Positions 56,010 through 64,000 of a stretch of 64,000 nt of DNA are shown piece by piece. The stretch lies in the NCBI RefSeq assembly GCF_009469605.1, contig NZ_SSXU01000003.1, positions 62,001 to 126,000 of the forward strand, written 5' to 3'. The translations under genes were made by a program, and so were the position numbers. The stretch's first letter is position 1, and each line of letters begins with the position of its first letter. Source of the stretch: Zoogloea sp. 1C4. Its GTDB lineage: Bacteria > Pseudomonadota > Gammaproteobacteria > Burkholderiales > Rhodocyclaceae. The notes beneath the pieces were generated by a model that did not search any database, was not told where the DNA came from, and saw nothing but the letters and a program-made list of their open reading frames with translations.

Positions 56010-58363
56010 CACACCTGCTCCACGCTGATTTCACCATGCCAGCCACCGAGCTGAGCAGTGCTGGAATGCGCAGCTGCAAGACGCACGCAACCCTCCGCAA
56101 CCCCAGCATCCTCAACCAGCGCCACGACAGCACTCCCTGCTGCGGAGCTTACCTTCACGTTCCCGCCGACCTTCAGACCAAGAGCATCTGCGGTGCGCGG
56201 ATTCATTCTTGCTACCGGCGCTGTCGCATCGACGGTTTGCTGCAGCGGCGCAGCCCGCCGAGCGATGGGATCAGCAAAGTAAATCGGCACATCGGCAACT
56301 CGTTCGATTGCAGCCGACTTGACCGGAAGCTTCTCAAGTTTCGCACCGACATCATTAGAAAGTCCGCTCACGTCGCCCGAGAAGACCGGAGCCATGCGAG
56401 CACGCACATCTTCAACCGTTTCGAACGAGAAGTCGGAAAGTCCCAGGGTGGAACCGAGAACGCGCAGGGCCTTCCAGCCCGGACGGGATTCACCAAGGCT
56501 CTTCACAACAGGGAAGAAGCTCTGCACCCGCCCTTCACAGTTCACAAAAGTACCAGCGGTCTCAGTGAAAGGAGCGATCGGCAGCAGCACATCCGCAACT
56601 TCCATCAATTCAGCAGACTTGAACGGCGAAAGGACAGCAACCATCTCTGCCTCGCGAATGGACGACAGCGCGGTGGCGCCAGCGGCCATATCCAGGCTTG
56701 GCTCAACGCCGAGCAGAAGATAGGCTTTGATCTTCGATGCGAGCATCTCAGAGACATTCTTGCCCTTGACGTCACCAACGAACGGTACAGCCCCTGCGAG
56801 GTAGCCACCCACGCTGTTGGCTGCCTCGCCAATCACTCCCAATTTAGCCCCGGCCAGACGTGCAACCTCGGAAGCGAGCACATGGATAAGGCCAGCTTGT
56901 TCGTGCTGAACAGCGAAGTTACCAAGCCACACGGCCGTCTTACGACCAGACGCAAGGCTACGGGCAATGGCAAGAGCGCTCTCGGACACATCCAGTCCAG
57001 AACACACATCAGCCACGGGACCAGACAGGCTCAGCTCCTTTTCGGCAGCAAGTGCCTTGACCACGGAGGCCAGGAAGGCTGGGATGCCACTCGGAGCAAC
57101 AATCGCCTTGTTGGTAAGATTGAGCTGCCAGTCGTCAAAGGCTGGATTGACCGCGGAGATCTTCAGACCGCGTTTTGCCGCCTGACGCACACGCTGCGCG
57201 ATCAGGGGGTGATCCTTCCTGAAAAAGCTTCCGACAATGAAGAGGCGGTCGAGGGAGCCGATATCAGCAACCGGCATCCCGAGCCACGGTGCCCCACCCC
57301 GCTGACCGTCGAGAGAAAAATCAGATTGACGGAGACGGAAATCGACGTTCCCGGAACCGAGCCCCCGGACCAGGGATTGCAGAAGATTCAGTTCTTCCAG
57401 CGTGCTGTGCGGCGAAGCCAGTGCACCGATTGCCTCTGCGCCGTGATCAGCCTTGATGGACTTCAGGCCGTTGGCGACGTACTCGATCGCAGTCTGCCAA
57501 TCAGTCTCGATCCAATTGCCGCCCTGCTTGAGCATCGGGCGAGTCAAACGATCAGCTGAATTCAAGGCGTCATAGGAGAAACGGTCCTTATCGGACAACC
57601 AGCATTCGTTCACCGCTTCGTTTTCGAGGGGAAGCACGCGCTTTACCGTATCGTGCTTGACCTGAACAACGAGATTGCTACCAAGCGAGTCATGCGGACT
57701 GACGGACTTGCGCCGGGACAGTTCCCAAGCACGAGCGCCGAAGCGGAAAGGCTTCGAAGTCAAAGCACCAACCGGACAAAGATCGATGATGTTGCCCGAC
57801 AATTCGGTCTCGATTGTCTTCTCGACAAACGGCATGATCTCGGCATGCTCGCCGCGGAACGCCTGACCAAGCTCCATCAGACCGGCAATCTCCGACGTAA
57901 ATCGGACACAACGCGTGCAATTGATGCAGCGGGTCATGTCCGTGGAAACGAGCGGCCCTAAGTCCTTATTGCCGACAACGCGCTTCTCTTCCTGGTAGCG
58001 GGATTCCGAGCCACCGTAACCGACGGACAGATCCTGCAGCTGGCACTCGCCACCCTGGTCGCAGATCGGGCAGTCCAACGGGTGATTGATCAGGAGGAAC
58101 TCCATCACACCCTTTTGAGCCTTCACCGCCTGCTCGGAATGGGTCCAGACCTTCATCCCATTTGTAACGGGCGTAGCGCACGCCGGAAGCGGCTTGGGCG
58201 CCTTCTCAACCTGAACCAGACACATCCGGCAGTTAGCCGCGATGGAGAGCTTCTTGTGATAGCAGAAGTGCGGAACATAGGCCCCAACCTTGGTAGCGGC
58301 CTCCATGACGGTACTGCCGTCAGGAACCTGCAACTGCTTTCCGTCAATTTCGATTTCTAGCAT
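56009..58363 (-). CDS. nuoG: NADH-quinone oxidoreductase subunit G
   Basis: 784 residues, the largest peripheral subunit. N-terminal [2Fe-2S] ferredoxin-like domain ([20 protein letters not shown]), [18 protein letters not shown] for a [4Fe-4S] with a histidine ligand, [10 protein letters not shown] with a later cysteine, and a molybdopterin-like domain that has lost its cofactor. It carries electrons from NuoF towards NuoI. Seven nt after nuoF. Confidence 0.97.
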   Translation of the reverse strand: MLEIEIDGKQLQVPDGSTVMEAATKVGAYVPHFCYHKKLSIAANCRMCLVQVEKAPKPLPACATPVTNGMKVWTHSEQAVKAQKGVMEFLLINHPLDCPICDQGGECQLQDLSVGYGGSESRYQEEKRVVGNKDLGPLVSTDMTRCINCTRCVRFTSEIAGLMELGQAFRGEHAEIMPFVEKTIETELSGNIIDLCPVGALTSKPFRFGARAWELSRRKSVSPHDSLGSNLVVQVKHDTVKRVLPLENEAVNECWLSDKDRFSYDALNSADRLTRPMLKQGGNWIETDWQTAIEYVANGLKSIKADHGAEAIGALASPHSTLEELNLLQSLVRGLGSGNVDFRLRQSDFSLDGQRGGAPWLGMPVADIGSLDRLFIVGSFFRKDHPLIAQRVRQAAKRGLKISAVNPAFDDWQLNLTNKAIVAPSGIPAFLASVVKALAAEKELSLSGPVADVCSGLDVSESALAIARSLASGRKTAVWLGNFAVQHEQAGLIHVLASEVARLAGAKLGVIGEAANSVGGYLAGAVPFVGDVKGKNVSEMLASKIKAYLLLGVEPSLDMAAGATALSSIREAEMVAVLSPFKSAELMEVADVLLPIAPFTETAGTFVNCEGRVQSFFPVVKSLGESRPGWKALRVLGSTLGLSDFSFETVEDVRARMAPVFSGDVSGLSNDVGAKLEKLPVKSAAIERVADVPIYFADPIARRAAPLQQTVDATAPVARMNPRTADALGLKVGGNVKVSSAAGSAVVALVEDAGVAEGCVRLAAAHSSTAQLGGWHGEISVEQV

Positions 58364-58370
58364 GTCGAGC

Positions 58371-59681
58371 CTACGCTACAAAAATCTTGCTGCCGTCGCG
58401 CTGAACATCAGGCGCTACGAAGCATTTTTTATGTTCGATGTGATAAGCAAATTCGTCGCCGAAATGCTTCACGAAACTTTGAACCGGCATGGACGCAGCA
58501 TCGCCGAGCGCACAGATGGTGCGTCCCATGATATTCGCGGTCACGCTATTGAGTAGATCGAGGTCATCAGGGCGGCCGAGGCCGTTTTCAATCCGATGCA
58601 CCACACGGTACAACCAGCCGGTTCCTTCGCGGCAGGGCGTACATTGCCCGCACGACTCCTCGAAGTAGAAGTACGACAATCGCTCCAAGGCCTTGACCAT
58701 ACACGTCGATTCGTCCATCACGATCACGGCACCGGAACCAAGCATCGAACCAGCCTTGGAAATGGAGTCGTAATCCATGGTGCAATCCATCATGACAGCG
58801 CCAGGAAGCACAGGTGCCGACGAACCACCGGGAATCACAGCTTTCAACTTGCGGCCGCCGCGCACACCACCAGCCATTTCGAGCAGCGTGGAAAACGGCG
58901 TTCCAAGGGGAATCTCGTAGTTGCCGGGACGATTTACGTGACCAGAAACCGAGAACAACTTAGTACCACCGTTGTTAGGTTTCCCGAGCGCAAGAAAAGC
59001 ATCCCCGCCTTCACGAATGATGTAGGGAATCGAGGCAAACGTCTCGGTGTTGTTAATCGTGGTCGGCTTGCCGTACAGACCGAAGCTGGCAGGAAACGGC
59101 GGCTTGAATCGCGGCTGCCCCTTCTTGCCCTCAATAGACTCCAGCAGTGCGGTTTCTTCACCGCAGATGTACGCCCCGTACCCGTGATGCGCAAACAGAT
59201 CGAAACTGAAATCAGAGCCGAGAATGTTCTTCCCGAGGAGCCCTGCGTCCCGAGCTTCCTGGAGCGCCTCCTCGAAGCGCTCATAGACCTCGAAGATTTC
59301 ACCGTGGATATAGTTGTAGCCGCGCTCACACCCCATGGCGTAGCCAGCGATGATCATGCCTTCGATGACGGAGTGCGGGTTGTACCGAAGGATATCGCGA
59401 TCCTTGAAGGTACCCGGCTCACCTTCATCCGAATTGCAGGCGAGATACTTGGCACCCGGAAAGGCGCGCGGCATGAAGCTCCACTTCAGCCCCGTCGGGA
59501 AACCCGCACCGCCTCGTCCGCGGAGAGCCGACTTCTTCACCTCACCGATGATCTGATCCGCGGGAATCTTTTCCGCAATAATTTTCTTGAGAGCGTCGTA
59601 GCCTTGCCGTTTGACGTAATCATTCAAACGCCAGGTGCGATCGCCGTCAAGCCCAGAAAGAATAATTCTTTGAGAGGTCAT
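58371..59681 (-). CDS. nuoF: NADH-quinone oxidoreductase subunit F (NADH and FMN site)
   Basis: 436 residues. It oxidises NADH with [20 protein letters not shown] and [11 protein letters not shown] bind the nucleotide and flavin; [16 protein letters not shown] with a later cysteine binds the N3 [4Fe-4S] cluster. Its ATG overlaps the nuoE stop by 4 nt. Confidence 0.97.
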   Translation of the reverse strand: MTSQRIILSGLDGDRTWRLNDYVKRQGYDALKKIIAEKIPADQIIGEVKKSALRGRGGAGFPTGLKWSFMPRAFPGAKYLACNSDEGEPGTFKDRDILRYNPHSVIEGMIIAGYAMGCERGYNYIHGEIFEVYERFEEALQEARDAGLLGKNILGSDFSFDLFAHHGYGAYICGEETALLESIEGKKGQPRFKPPFPASFGLYGKPTTINNTETFASIPYIIREGGDAFLALGKPNNGGTKLFSVSGHVNRPGNYEIPLGTPFSTLLEMAGGVRGGRKLKAVIPGGSSAPVLPGAVMMDCTMDYDSISKAGSMLGSGAVIVMDESTCMVKALERLSYFYFEESCGQCTPCREGTGWLYRVVHRIENGLGRPDDLDLLNSVTANIMGRTICALGDAASMPVQSFVKHFGDEFAYHIEHKKCFVAPDVQRDGSKIFVA

Positions 59682-60154
59682 TTTGCGAGATCAGCCAGAA
59701 GTTGATCGATTTTCTCTTCAGTCATCCAGCTGCACATCCGGTGGTTATTCACCAGCAACACGGGCGCATCACCACAGGCCCCCATGCATTCACCTTCCTT
59801 CAAGGTGAATCGTCCGTCCGGAGTCGTCTCATTAAAGTCGATTCCGAGCTTTTTCTTGATGTAATCCGCAGCGTGGACACCACCGGAAAGCGCGCACGGT
59901 AGATTCGTACAGACAGTGATCTTTCGCGCCCCAACCGGAGAGAGATCGTACATGTTGTAGAAACTCGCTACCTCGTACACCGCAATCGGCGGCATCTCCA
60001 GGTAGGCTGCCACAAACTCAATCGTCTCGTTGGAGAGCCAGCCTTTCTCCACTTGCGCGATACGCAACGCAGCCATCGAAGCAGACTGCTTTTGATCAGC
60101 TGGATACTTGGCGATCTCACGATCAATTTTCTTCAGGGATTCTGGACTCAACAT
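59678..60154 (-). CDS. nuoE: NADH-quinone oxidoreductase subunit E ([2Fe-2S])
   Basis: 158 residues, thioredoxin-like fold. The N1a cluster cysteines lie in [11 protein letters not shown] and [16 protein letters not shown]. The N-terminal helical part [17 protein letters not shown] is typical. Gap of 58 nt to nuoD upstream. Confidence 0.97.
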   Translation of the reverse strand: MLSPESLKKIDREIAKYPADQKQSASMAALRIAQVEKGWLSNETIEFVAAYLEMPPIAVYEVASFYNMYDLSPVGARKITVCTNLPCALSGGVHAADYIKKKLGIDFNETTPDGRFTLKEGECMGACGDAPVLLVNNHRMCSWMTEEKIDQLLADLAK

Positions 60155-60212
60155 TTTTGTCTACTGTCATCAGAATGTCGATCGGAACTCCGGATGCTGA
60201 CCAGATACAACA

Positions 60213-61466
60213 TCAGCGGTCCACGTCTCCAAATACGATATCCATGGTTCCGATAATGGCAACTACGTCAGCAATCATGTGGCCGCGAGACATCTCATCC
60301 ATCGCTGAAAGATGGGTGAAACCAGGAGACCGCAGCTTGAGACGATAAGGCTTGTTCGCGCCGTCAGAGATCGCATACACGCCGAACTCACCCTTCGGGT
60401 GCTCGACAGGCGCGTAGACCTCACCCGGGGGCACGTGCATCCCTTCAGTAAACAACTTGAAGTGATGGATCAGTTCTTCCATGTTGCTCTTCATCCGCTC
60501 ACGCGACGGCGGGGCAACCTTGTGATTGGTCGAGATGACCGGTCCGGGGTTCTTCCGCAGCCACTCGATACACTGCTTCATGATCCGGTTCGACTGACGC
60601 ATCTCTTCAATACGGCAGAGGTAGCGGTCATAGCAATCACCTTCCACGCCAACCGGGATGTCAAAATCCAGCTGGTCGTAGACTTCATACGGCTGCTTCT
60701 TGCGGATATCCCATTCGATACCGGAACCGCGCAACATTACGCCGGTGAAACCGAGCGCAAGCGCCTTCTCCGGAGAGACAACTCCGATACCCACCGTCCG
60801 CTGCTTCCAGATACGGTTATCGGTCAGCAGCGTCTCGTACTCATCGACATATTTCGGGAAGCGGGCTGTGAAGTCTTCAAGGAAATCCAGCAGCGAACCC
60901 TGCCGATTCTCGTTGAGTTCGGAAACAGTCTTGGCGCTCTTCCACTTGGAAACCTCATACTGGGGCATCCGATCCGGAAGATCACGATATACACCACCCG
61001 GCCGATAGTAGGCGGCATGCATCCGTGCGCCGGAGACGGCCTCATAGGCGTCCATCAGATCCTCCCGCTCACGGAAGGTGTACAGCACCATCGTCATCGC
61101 ACCGATATCCAGTGCGTGTGTACCGACAGCCAGCAGATGGTTCAGAACCCGAGTGATCTCGTCGTAGAGAACGCGAATGTACTGGGCCCGAAGAGGAACT
61201 TCCAACCCGAGGAGACGCTCGATTGCCATGCAATAGGCGTGCTCGTTACACATCATGGACACGTAGTCGAGACGATCCATGTACGGAACCGACTGAACCC
61301 AGGTCCTGGTCTCGGCAAGCTTTTCAGTGCCACGGTGAAGGAGGCCGATATGCGGATCAGCGCGCTCCACAACTTCGCCATCAAGCTCAAGAACCAAGCG
61401 AAGTACCCCGTGGGCAGCGGGGTGCTGGGGACCAAAGTTGATTGTGTAGTTACGAATCTCAGCCAT
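60213..61466 (-). CDS. nuoD: NADH-quinone oxidoreductase subunit D
   Basis: 417 residues, the 49-kDa-type subunit that forms the quinone site with NuoB. The start [20 protein letters not shown] is the family N-terminus with the quinone-site histidine region. It overlaps the nuoC end by 8 nt. NuoC and NuoD are separate, unlike the fused NuoCD of E. coli. Longer in-frame starts upstream are not supported. Confidence 0.96.
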   Translation of the reverse strand: MAEIRNYTINFGPQHPAAHGVLRLVLELDGEVVERADPHIGLLHRGTEKLAETRTWVQSVPYMDRLDYVSMMCNEHAYCMAIERLLGLEVPLRAQYIRVLYDEITRVLNHLLAVGTHALDIGAMTMVLYTFREREDLMDAYEAVSGARMHAAYYRPGGVYRDLPDRMPQYEVSKWKSAKTVSELNENRQGSLLDFLEDFTARFPKYVDEYETLLTDNRIWKQRTVGIGVVSPEKALALGFTGVMLRGSGIEWDIRKKQPYEVYDQLDFDIPVGVEGDCYDRYLCRIEEMRQSNRIMKQCIEWLRKNPGPVISTNHKVAPPSRERMKSNMEELIHHFKLFTEGMHVPPGEVYAPVEHPKGEFGVYAISDGANKPYRLKLRSPGFTHLSAMDEMSRGHMIADVVAIIGTMDIVFGDVDR

Positions 61467-62061
61467 GACCGACATTCCCATAATTTTCGTCACGCACGAT
61501 GCGCGGCGTGTTCTCACGCGGCTCAATGCTGACCGGCTGATAAACGACACGACCAAGCTCTTGGTCGTAACGCATTTCTACATAACCAGAGATCGGGAAA
61601 TCCTTGCGGAAAGGATATCCAACAAAACCGTAATCGGTGAGAATTCTGCGCAGATCCGGGTGGCCAGAGAACAGGATGCCGAAAAGGTCGAAGGCCTCGC
61701 GCTCAAACCAATTCGCGCTCGGCCAGATTTCGCAAAGCGAGGCCAGCACAGGGAACGACTCATCCTCAGCAAAAACCTTCAGCCGGAGACGATAATTATT
61801 CTTGACCGACAGTAGATGAACCGACGCGGCAAAACGCCCACCCTGGCCTTCTCCGGCATAACTGGAGTAATCCACACCAGTCAGATCGATGAGCTGCTCG
61901 AAGTGGAGAGCGGGATCATCCCGAAGCTCAGCGGCAACAGCCAGATAATCAGCTGCCGAAACAACGACTGTAACCTCACCACAGGCATTCACCACCCGTT
62001 TGGCGCGCTCTCCGAGCTTTTCAGTCATCAATTGAGCCAGAAGCTCTAGCTTTTCAGTCAT
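61459..62061 (-). CDS. nuoC: NADH-quinone oxidoreductase subunit C
   Basis: 200 residues from ATG 62061 (a GTG at 62073 directly after the nuoB stop would add 4 residues; neither has a strong ribosome site). [32 protein letters not shown] is split by the usual 30-kDa-subunit signature ERE.(F/Y)D..G, and [12 protein letters not shown] follows. Structural subunit of the peripheral arm. Confidence 0.95.
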   Translation of the reverse strand: MTEKLELLAQLMTEKLGERAKRVVNACGEVTVVVSAADYLAVAAELRDDPALHFEQLIDLTGVDYSSYAGEGQGGRFAASVHLLSVKNNYRLRLKVFAEDESFPVLASLCEIWPSANWFEREAFDLFGILFSGHPDLRRILTDYGFVGYPFRKDFPISGYVEMRYDQELGRVVYQPVSIEPRENTPRIVRDENYGNVGHG

Positions 62062-62073
62062 GATGGTCTGCAC

Positions 62074-62550
62074 TCAACAGGCAATCGTGTATTCACGCTT
62101 GATTTTGTTCTGGAGCTGAACGATGCCGTACAGCAAGGCCTCGGCAGTCGGGGGGCATCCGGGAACATACACGTCAACCGGAACAATCCGGTCACAACCG
62201 CGGACCACCGAGTACGAATAGTGGTAATAACCGCCGCCGTTCGCGCACGACCCCATCGAGATCACCCAGCGCGGCTCAGACATCTGGTCGTAGACCTTGC
62301 GAAGCGCGGGCGCCATCTTGTTGCAGAGCGTGCCGGCGACAATCATCAAGTCGGACTGCCGCGGACTGGGACGAAAAACCACACCAAAGCGGTCCAAGTC
62401 ATAACGGGAACAGCCCGCATGAATCATCTCTACCGCGCAGCACGCAAGACCGAAGGTCATGGGCCACAGCGAACCTGTGCGAGTCCAGTTGATTACCGTA
62501 TCAAGCGAAGTGGTGACAAACCCTTCCTTGAAGACACCCTCGATGCTCAT
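62074..62550 (-). CDS. nuoB: NADH-quinone oxidoreductase subunit B (N2 cluster)
   Basis: 158 residues. [26 protein letters not shown] and [14 protein letters not shown] hold the four cysteines of cluster N2, the last before quinone. ATG 62550 has AAGGG 5 nt upstream and gives the family start [17 protein letters not shown]; an in-frame GTG two codons earlier is less likely. Confidence 0.97.
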   Translation of the reverse strand: MSIEGVFKEGFVTTSLDTVINWTRTGSLWPMTFGLACCAVEMIHAGCSRYDLDRFGVVFRPSPRQSDLMIVAGTLCNKMAPALRKVYDQMSEPRWVISMGSCANGGGYYHYSYSVVRGCDRIVPVDVYVPGCPPTAEALLYGIVQLQNKIKREYTIAC

Positions 62551-62596
62551 AGACACCCTTTAACCAACAATTTATGCAGCACGGCAGCCCGACCGA

Positions 62597-62971
62597 TCAC
62601 TCCCAGTCGAGAGCGCCCTTTTTCCACACGTAGATATAACCGAGCAGAAGAATGCCGAGAAAGACAATCATTTCAAAAAACCCAAACAAGCGAATGGATT
62701 CGTTCGCAGCAATTTCCCGAAGAATGGTCGCCCACGGGAAAAGGAAGGCAATTTCAAGATCGAAGAGAATGAAGAGAATAGCCAGAAGATAGTAACGGAC
62801 ATCAAACTTGATGCGCGCATCTTCAAAAGGCTCGAAGCCACACTCAAAGGGAGAGAGCTTCTCGGCATCCGGCTTGCTCGGACCCAGAATCCAGCCAGCT
62901 ACAATAGGAATAAAGCCGAACGCAGCTGCAAACAGGATAAAGACAAGGACTGGAAAATAGGATTCCAACAT
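62597..62971 (-). CDS. nuoA: NADH-quinone oxidoreductase subunit A
   Basis: 124 residues, three membrane helices. [20 protein letters not shown] and [16 protein letters not shown] are diagnostic. First gene of the 14-gene operon. GGGAGC is 6 nt before the ATG. It lies 82 bp downstream of the tRNA-Leu end. Confidence 0.97.
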   Translation of the reverse strand: MLESYFPVLVFILFAAAFGFIPIVAGWILGPSKPDAEKLSPFECGFEPFEDARIKFDVRYYLLAILFILFDLEIAFLFPWATILREIAANESIRLFGFFEMIVFLGILLLGYIYVWKKGALDWE

Positions 62972-63020
62972 ACTTTAGCTCCCGCAACCGAATAGCAGTT
63001 TAGCGCTGCCTGCAAGCAAA

Positions 63021-63039
63021 CGCCCGCGTACTGCGGGCG
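63021..63039 (-). terminator. Hairpin between tRNA-Leu and nuoA
   Basis: Perfect 7-bp stem CGCCCGC (63021-63027) / GCGGGCG (63033-63039), loop of 5, followed on the minus strand by TTTGCTTG. With so short a T-run it may be a weak terminator, or an RNA processing or attenuation structure for the nuo transcript. Confidence 0.42.
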
Positions 63040-63053
63040 AATCACTTATTTTA

Positions 63054-63138
63054 TGGTGCCGACGATGAGACTCGAACTCATACGGCTTTCGCCACTACCC
63101 CCTCAAGATAGCGTGTCTACCAATTTCACCACGTCGGC
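63054..63138 (-). tRNA. tRNA-Leu (anticodon GAG)
   Basis: 85-nt class II tRNA with encoded CCA. Acceptor GCCGACG pairs with CGTCGGC; D arm GTGAAATTGGTAGACAC; anticodon stem CTATC/GGTAG around loop TTGAGGG gives anticodon GAG; the long variable arm TGGCGAAAGCC is a leucine feature; T arm GTTCGAGTC. It decodes CUC and CUU. Confidence 0.95.
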
Positions 63139-63158
63139 CAGCTTGTTTGTTGCCGCGC

Positions 63159-63187
63159 ATTATAAAGGCAATCACCCTCTGCGCCAA
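63159..63187 (-). promoter_or_regulatory. Sigma-70 promoter of tRNA-Leu
   Basis: On the minus strand TTGGCG (63182-63187), 17 bp, perfect TATAAT (63159-63164). The expected start near 63152 is about 14 nt before the mature tRNA end. It may also read into nuo if the downstream hairpin leaks. Confidence 0.7.
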
Positions 63188-63200
63188 GCATTACTTATTT

Positions 63201-63563
63201 TTATCGGGGGATATCCTTGGCCTTGGAGCCAGCTTCAACTGGGGCGACCGGGGTCTGCTCGGGCGCGGCGGCAGGCGCAGAAACAGGAGCACCTTCCATC
63301 ACGCTCTTGCTGGCAGGCGCCTTGGCACCAGCGAGGTAGCTCAGACCCAGACTGGTCACAAAAAACACGGCAGCAAGCGCACCCGTCGTACGGCTCAGGA
63401 AGTTTGCCGAGCCGGACGAGCCAAACAGGCTACCCGACGCACCACTACCGAAGGCCGCACCCATGTCCGCACCCTTGCCGTGCTGCATCAGAACCAGACC
63501 AATAACCCCAAGACCAGCCAGCACATGAATCGTCAGAACGATCGAAAAAACAACACCACCCAT
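63201..63563 (-). CDS. secG: Protein translocase subunit SecG
   Basis: 120 residues. Two membrane helices (VVFSIVLTIHVLAGLGVIGLV and GALAAVFFVTSLGLSYLAG) around the conserved cytoplasmic loop LMQHGKGADMGAAFGSG, then an Ala/Pro-rich tail. It aids SecYEG export by topology change during SecA cycling. ATG 63563 has GGAG 7 nt upstream. Starts 18 nt after the tpiA stop, as is common in betaproteobacteria. Confidence 0.95.
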   Translation of the reverse strand: MGGVVFSIVLTIHVLAGLGVIGLVLMQHGKGADMGAAFGSGASGSLFGSSGSANFLSRTTGALAAVFFVTSLGLSYLAGAKAPASKSVMEGAPVSAPAAAPEQTPVAPVEAGSKAKDIPR

Positions 63564-63581
63564 GAATATCTCCAAGACAAC

Positions 63582-64000
63582 TCAGCGCGCAGCAGCTGCC
63601 GCGCAAATTGACGAAAAACTGTCAGCAACGAGCGACGCACCACCTACGAGAGCGCCGTCGATATCGGGCTCCGCAAAAAGCTGCGAAGCAGTGGCAGCGG
63701 TTACACTGCCGCCATAAAGAATCTTTACACCCTCAGCGGCCACACCGCGGCGCTCAAGATGCATGCGAATTTCCTTGTGCATTCCCTGAGCCTGTTCCGG
63801 CGATGCCGTCTTGCCGGTGCCGATCGCCCAAACAGGCTCATAGGCCACGACCACACCGGCAAACCGCTCCGCTCCCAGTACATCGACAACACGATCAAGC
63901 TGGGCGCGCACCACGACCTCGGCGTCGCCAGCTTCACGCTGCGCGAGGGACTCACCCACACACAGTATCGGCGACAGGCCGGCATCAAGCGCTGCCAGCA
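63582..64000 (-). CDS. tpiA: Triosephosphate isomerase, C-terminal part (runs off the right edge)
   Basis: About 139 residues of the C-terminal half. It interconverts DHAP and glyceraldehyde 3-phosphate. The catalytic glutamate lies in VVAYEPVWAIGTGKTA, the phosphate-binding motifs are KILYGGSVTAA and DIDGALVGGASL, and PILCVGESL is upstream. The N-terminal half with the lysine and histidine lies beyond the window. Confidence 0.96.
   Translation of the reverse strand, partial: LAALDAGLSPILCVGESLAQREAGDAEVVVRAQLDRVVDVLGAERFAGVVVAYEPVWAIGTGKTASPEQAQGMHKEIRMHLERRGVAAEGVKILYGGSVTAATASQLFAEPDIDGALVGGASLVADSFSSICAAAAAR

Overview
The window is high-GC chromosomal DNA that looks betaproteobacterial, most likely Rhodocyclales (Azoarcus/Thauera/Zoogloea-type); this placement is inference. 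The reasons are: exosortase/PEP-CTERM genes (a PrsK-type kinase, a PEP-CTERM-type sugar transferase, an exosortase-associated acyl ligase and PLP decarboxylase), the order tpiA-secG-tRNA-Leu-nuoABCDEFGHIJKLMN-DUF2818, and a PP0621-pilS-pilR block. No rRNA, CRISPR array, insertion sequence or complete prophage is visible.

Left part, 1-32 kb. On the minus strand lie the truncated prsK, the sugar transferase and kup. On the plus strand follows a MASE1-CHASE-PAS-GGDEF-EAL gene that carries a +1 frameshift near 5740. A ParE/Phd toxin-antitoxin pair comes next. A tightly overlapping five-gene minus-strand operon follows: PP0621 protein, PilS, PilR, a transporter-histidine kinase fusion, and a LuxR-type response regulator. 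A methionine aminotransferase diverges from mtnA and a class II aldolase (5'-methylthioadenosine salvage, possibly the DHAP-shunt version). Downstream of these in the same direction is a large hybrid kinase, an HD-GYP regulator and a second GGDEF-EAL protein. Then come azlCD, a LEA14-type lipoprotein and two tandem beta-hydroxyacid dehydrogenase paralogues.

Middle part, 32-41.3 kb. This is the most accessory-looking segment. It holds an orphan protein that resembles a duplicated phage tail-tube (gp19-like) protein, ybiB, a metacaspase-like caspase, and a 2039-residue protein that combines two alpha/beta-hydrolase regions with a CHAT (caspase/separase-like) protease region. The caspase/CHAT-hydrolase pair is the best candidate for an undescribed system, plausibly a conflict or cell-suicide module. 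That function is inference.

Right part, 41.3-64 kb. nasA lies behind a very good sigma-54 promoter. An exosortase-associated module follows: an acyl carrier protein diverges from an acyl ligase and a PLP decarboxylase, with overlapping divergent promoters inside an inverted repeat. After a DUF3579 gene comes the complete 14-subunit respiratory complex I operon on the minus strand, preceded by tRNA-Leu(GAG), secG and the truncated tpiA. The complex I region appears less GC-rich and uses more A/T at third codon positions than the left part.

Most long open frames opposite or within these genes are GC-codon shadows. Start codons were chosen from Shine-Dalgarno spacing, overlaps with upstream stops and family N-termini.
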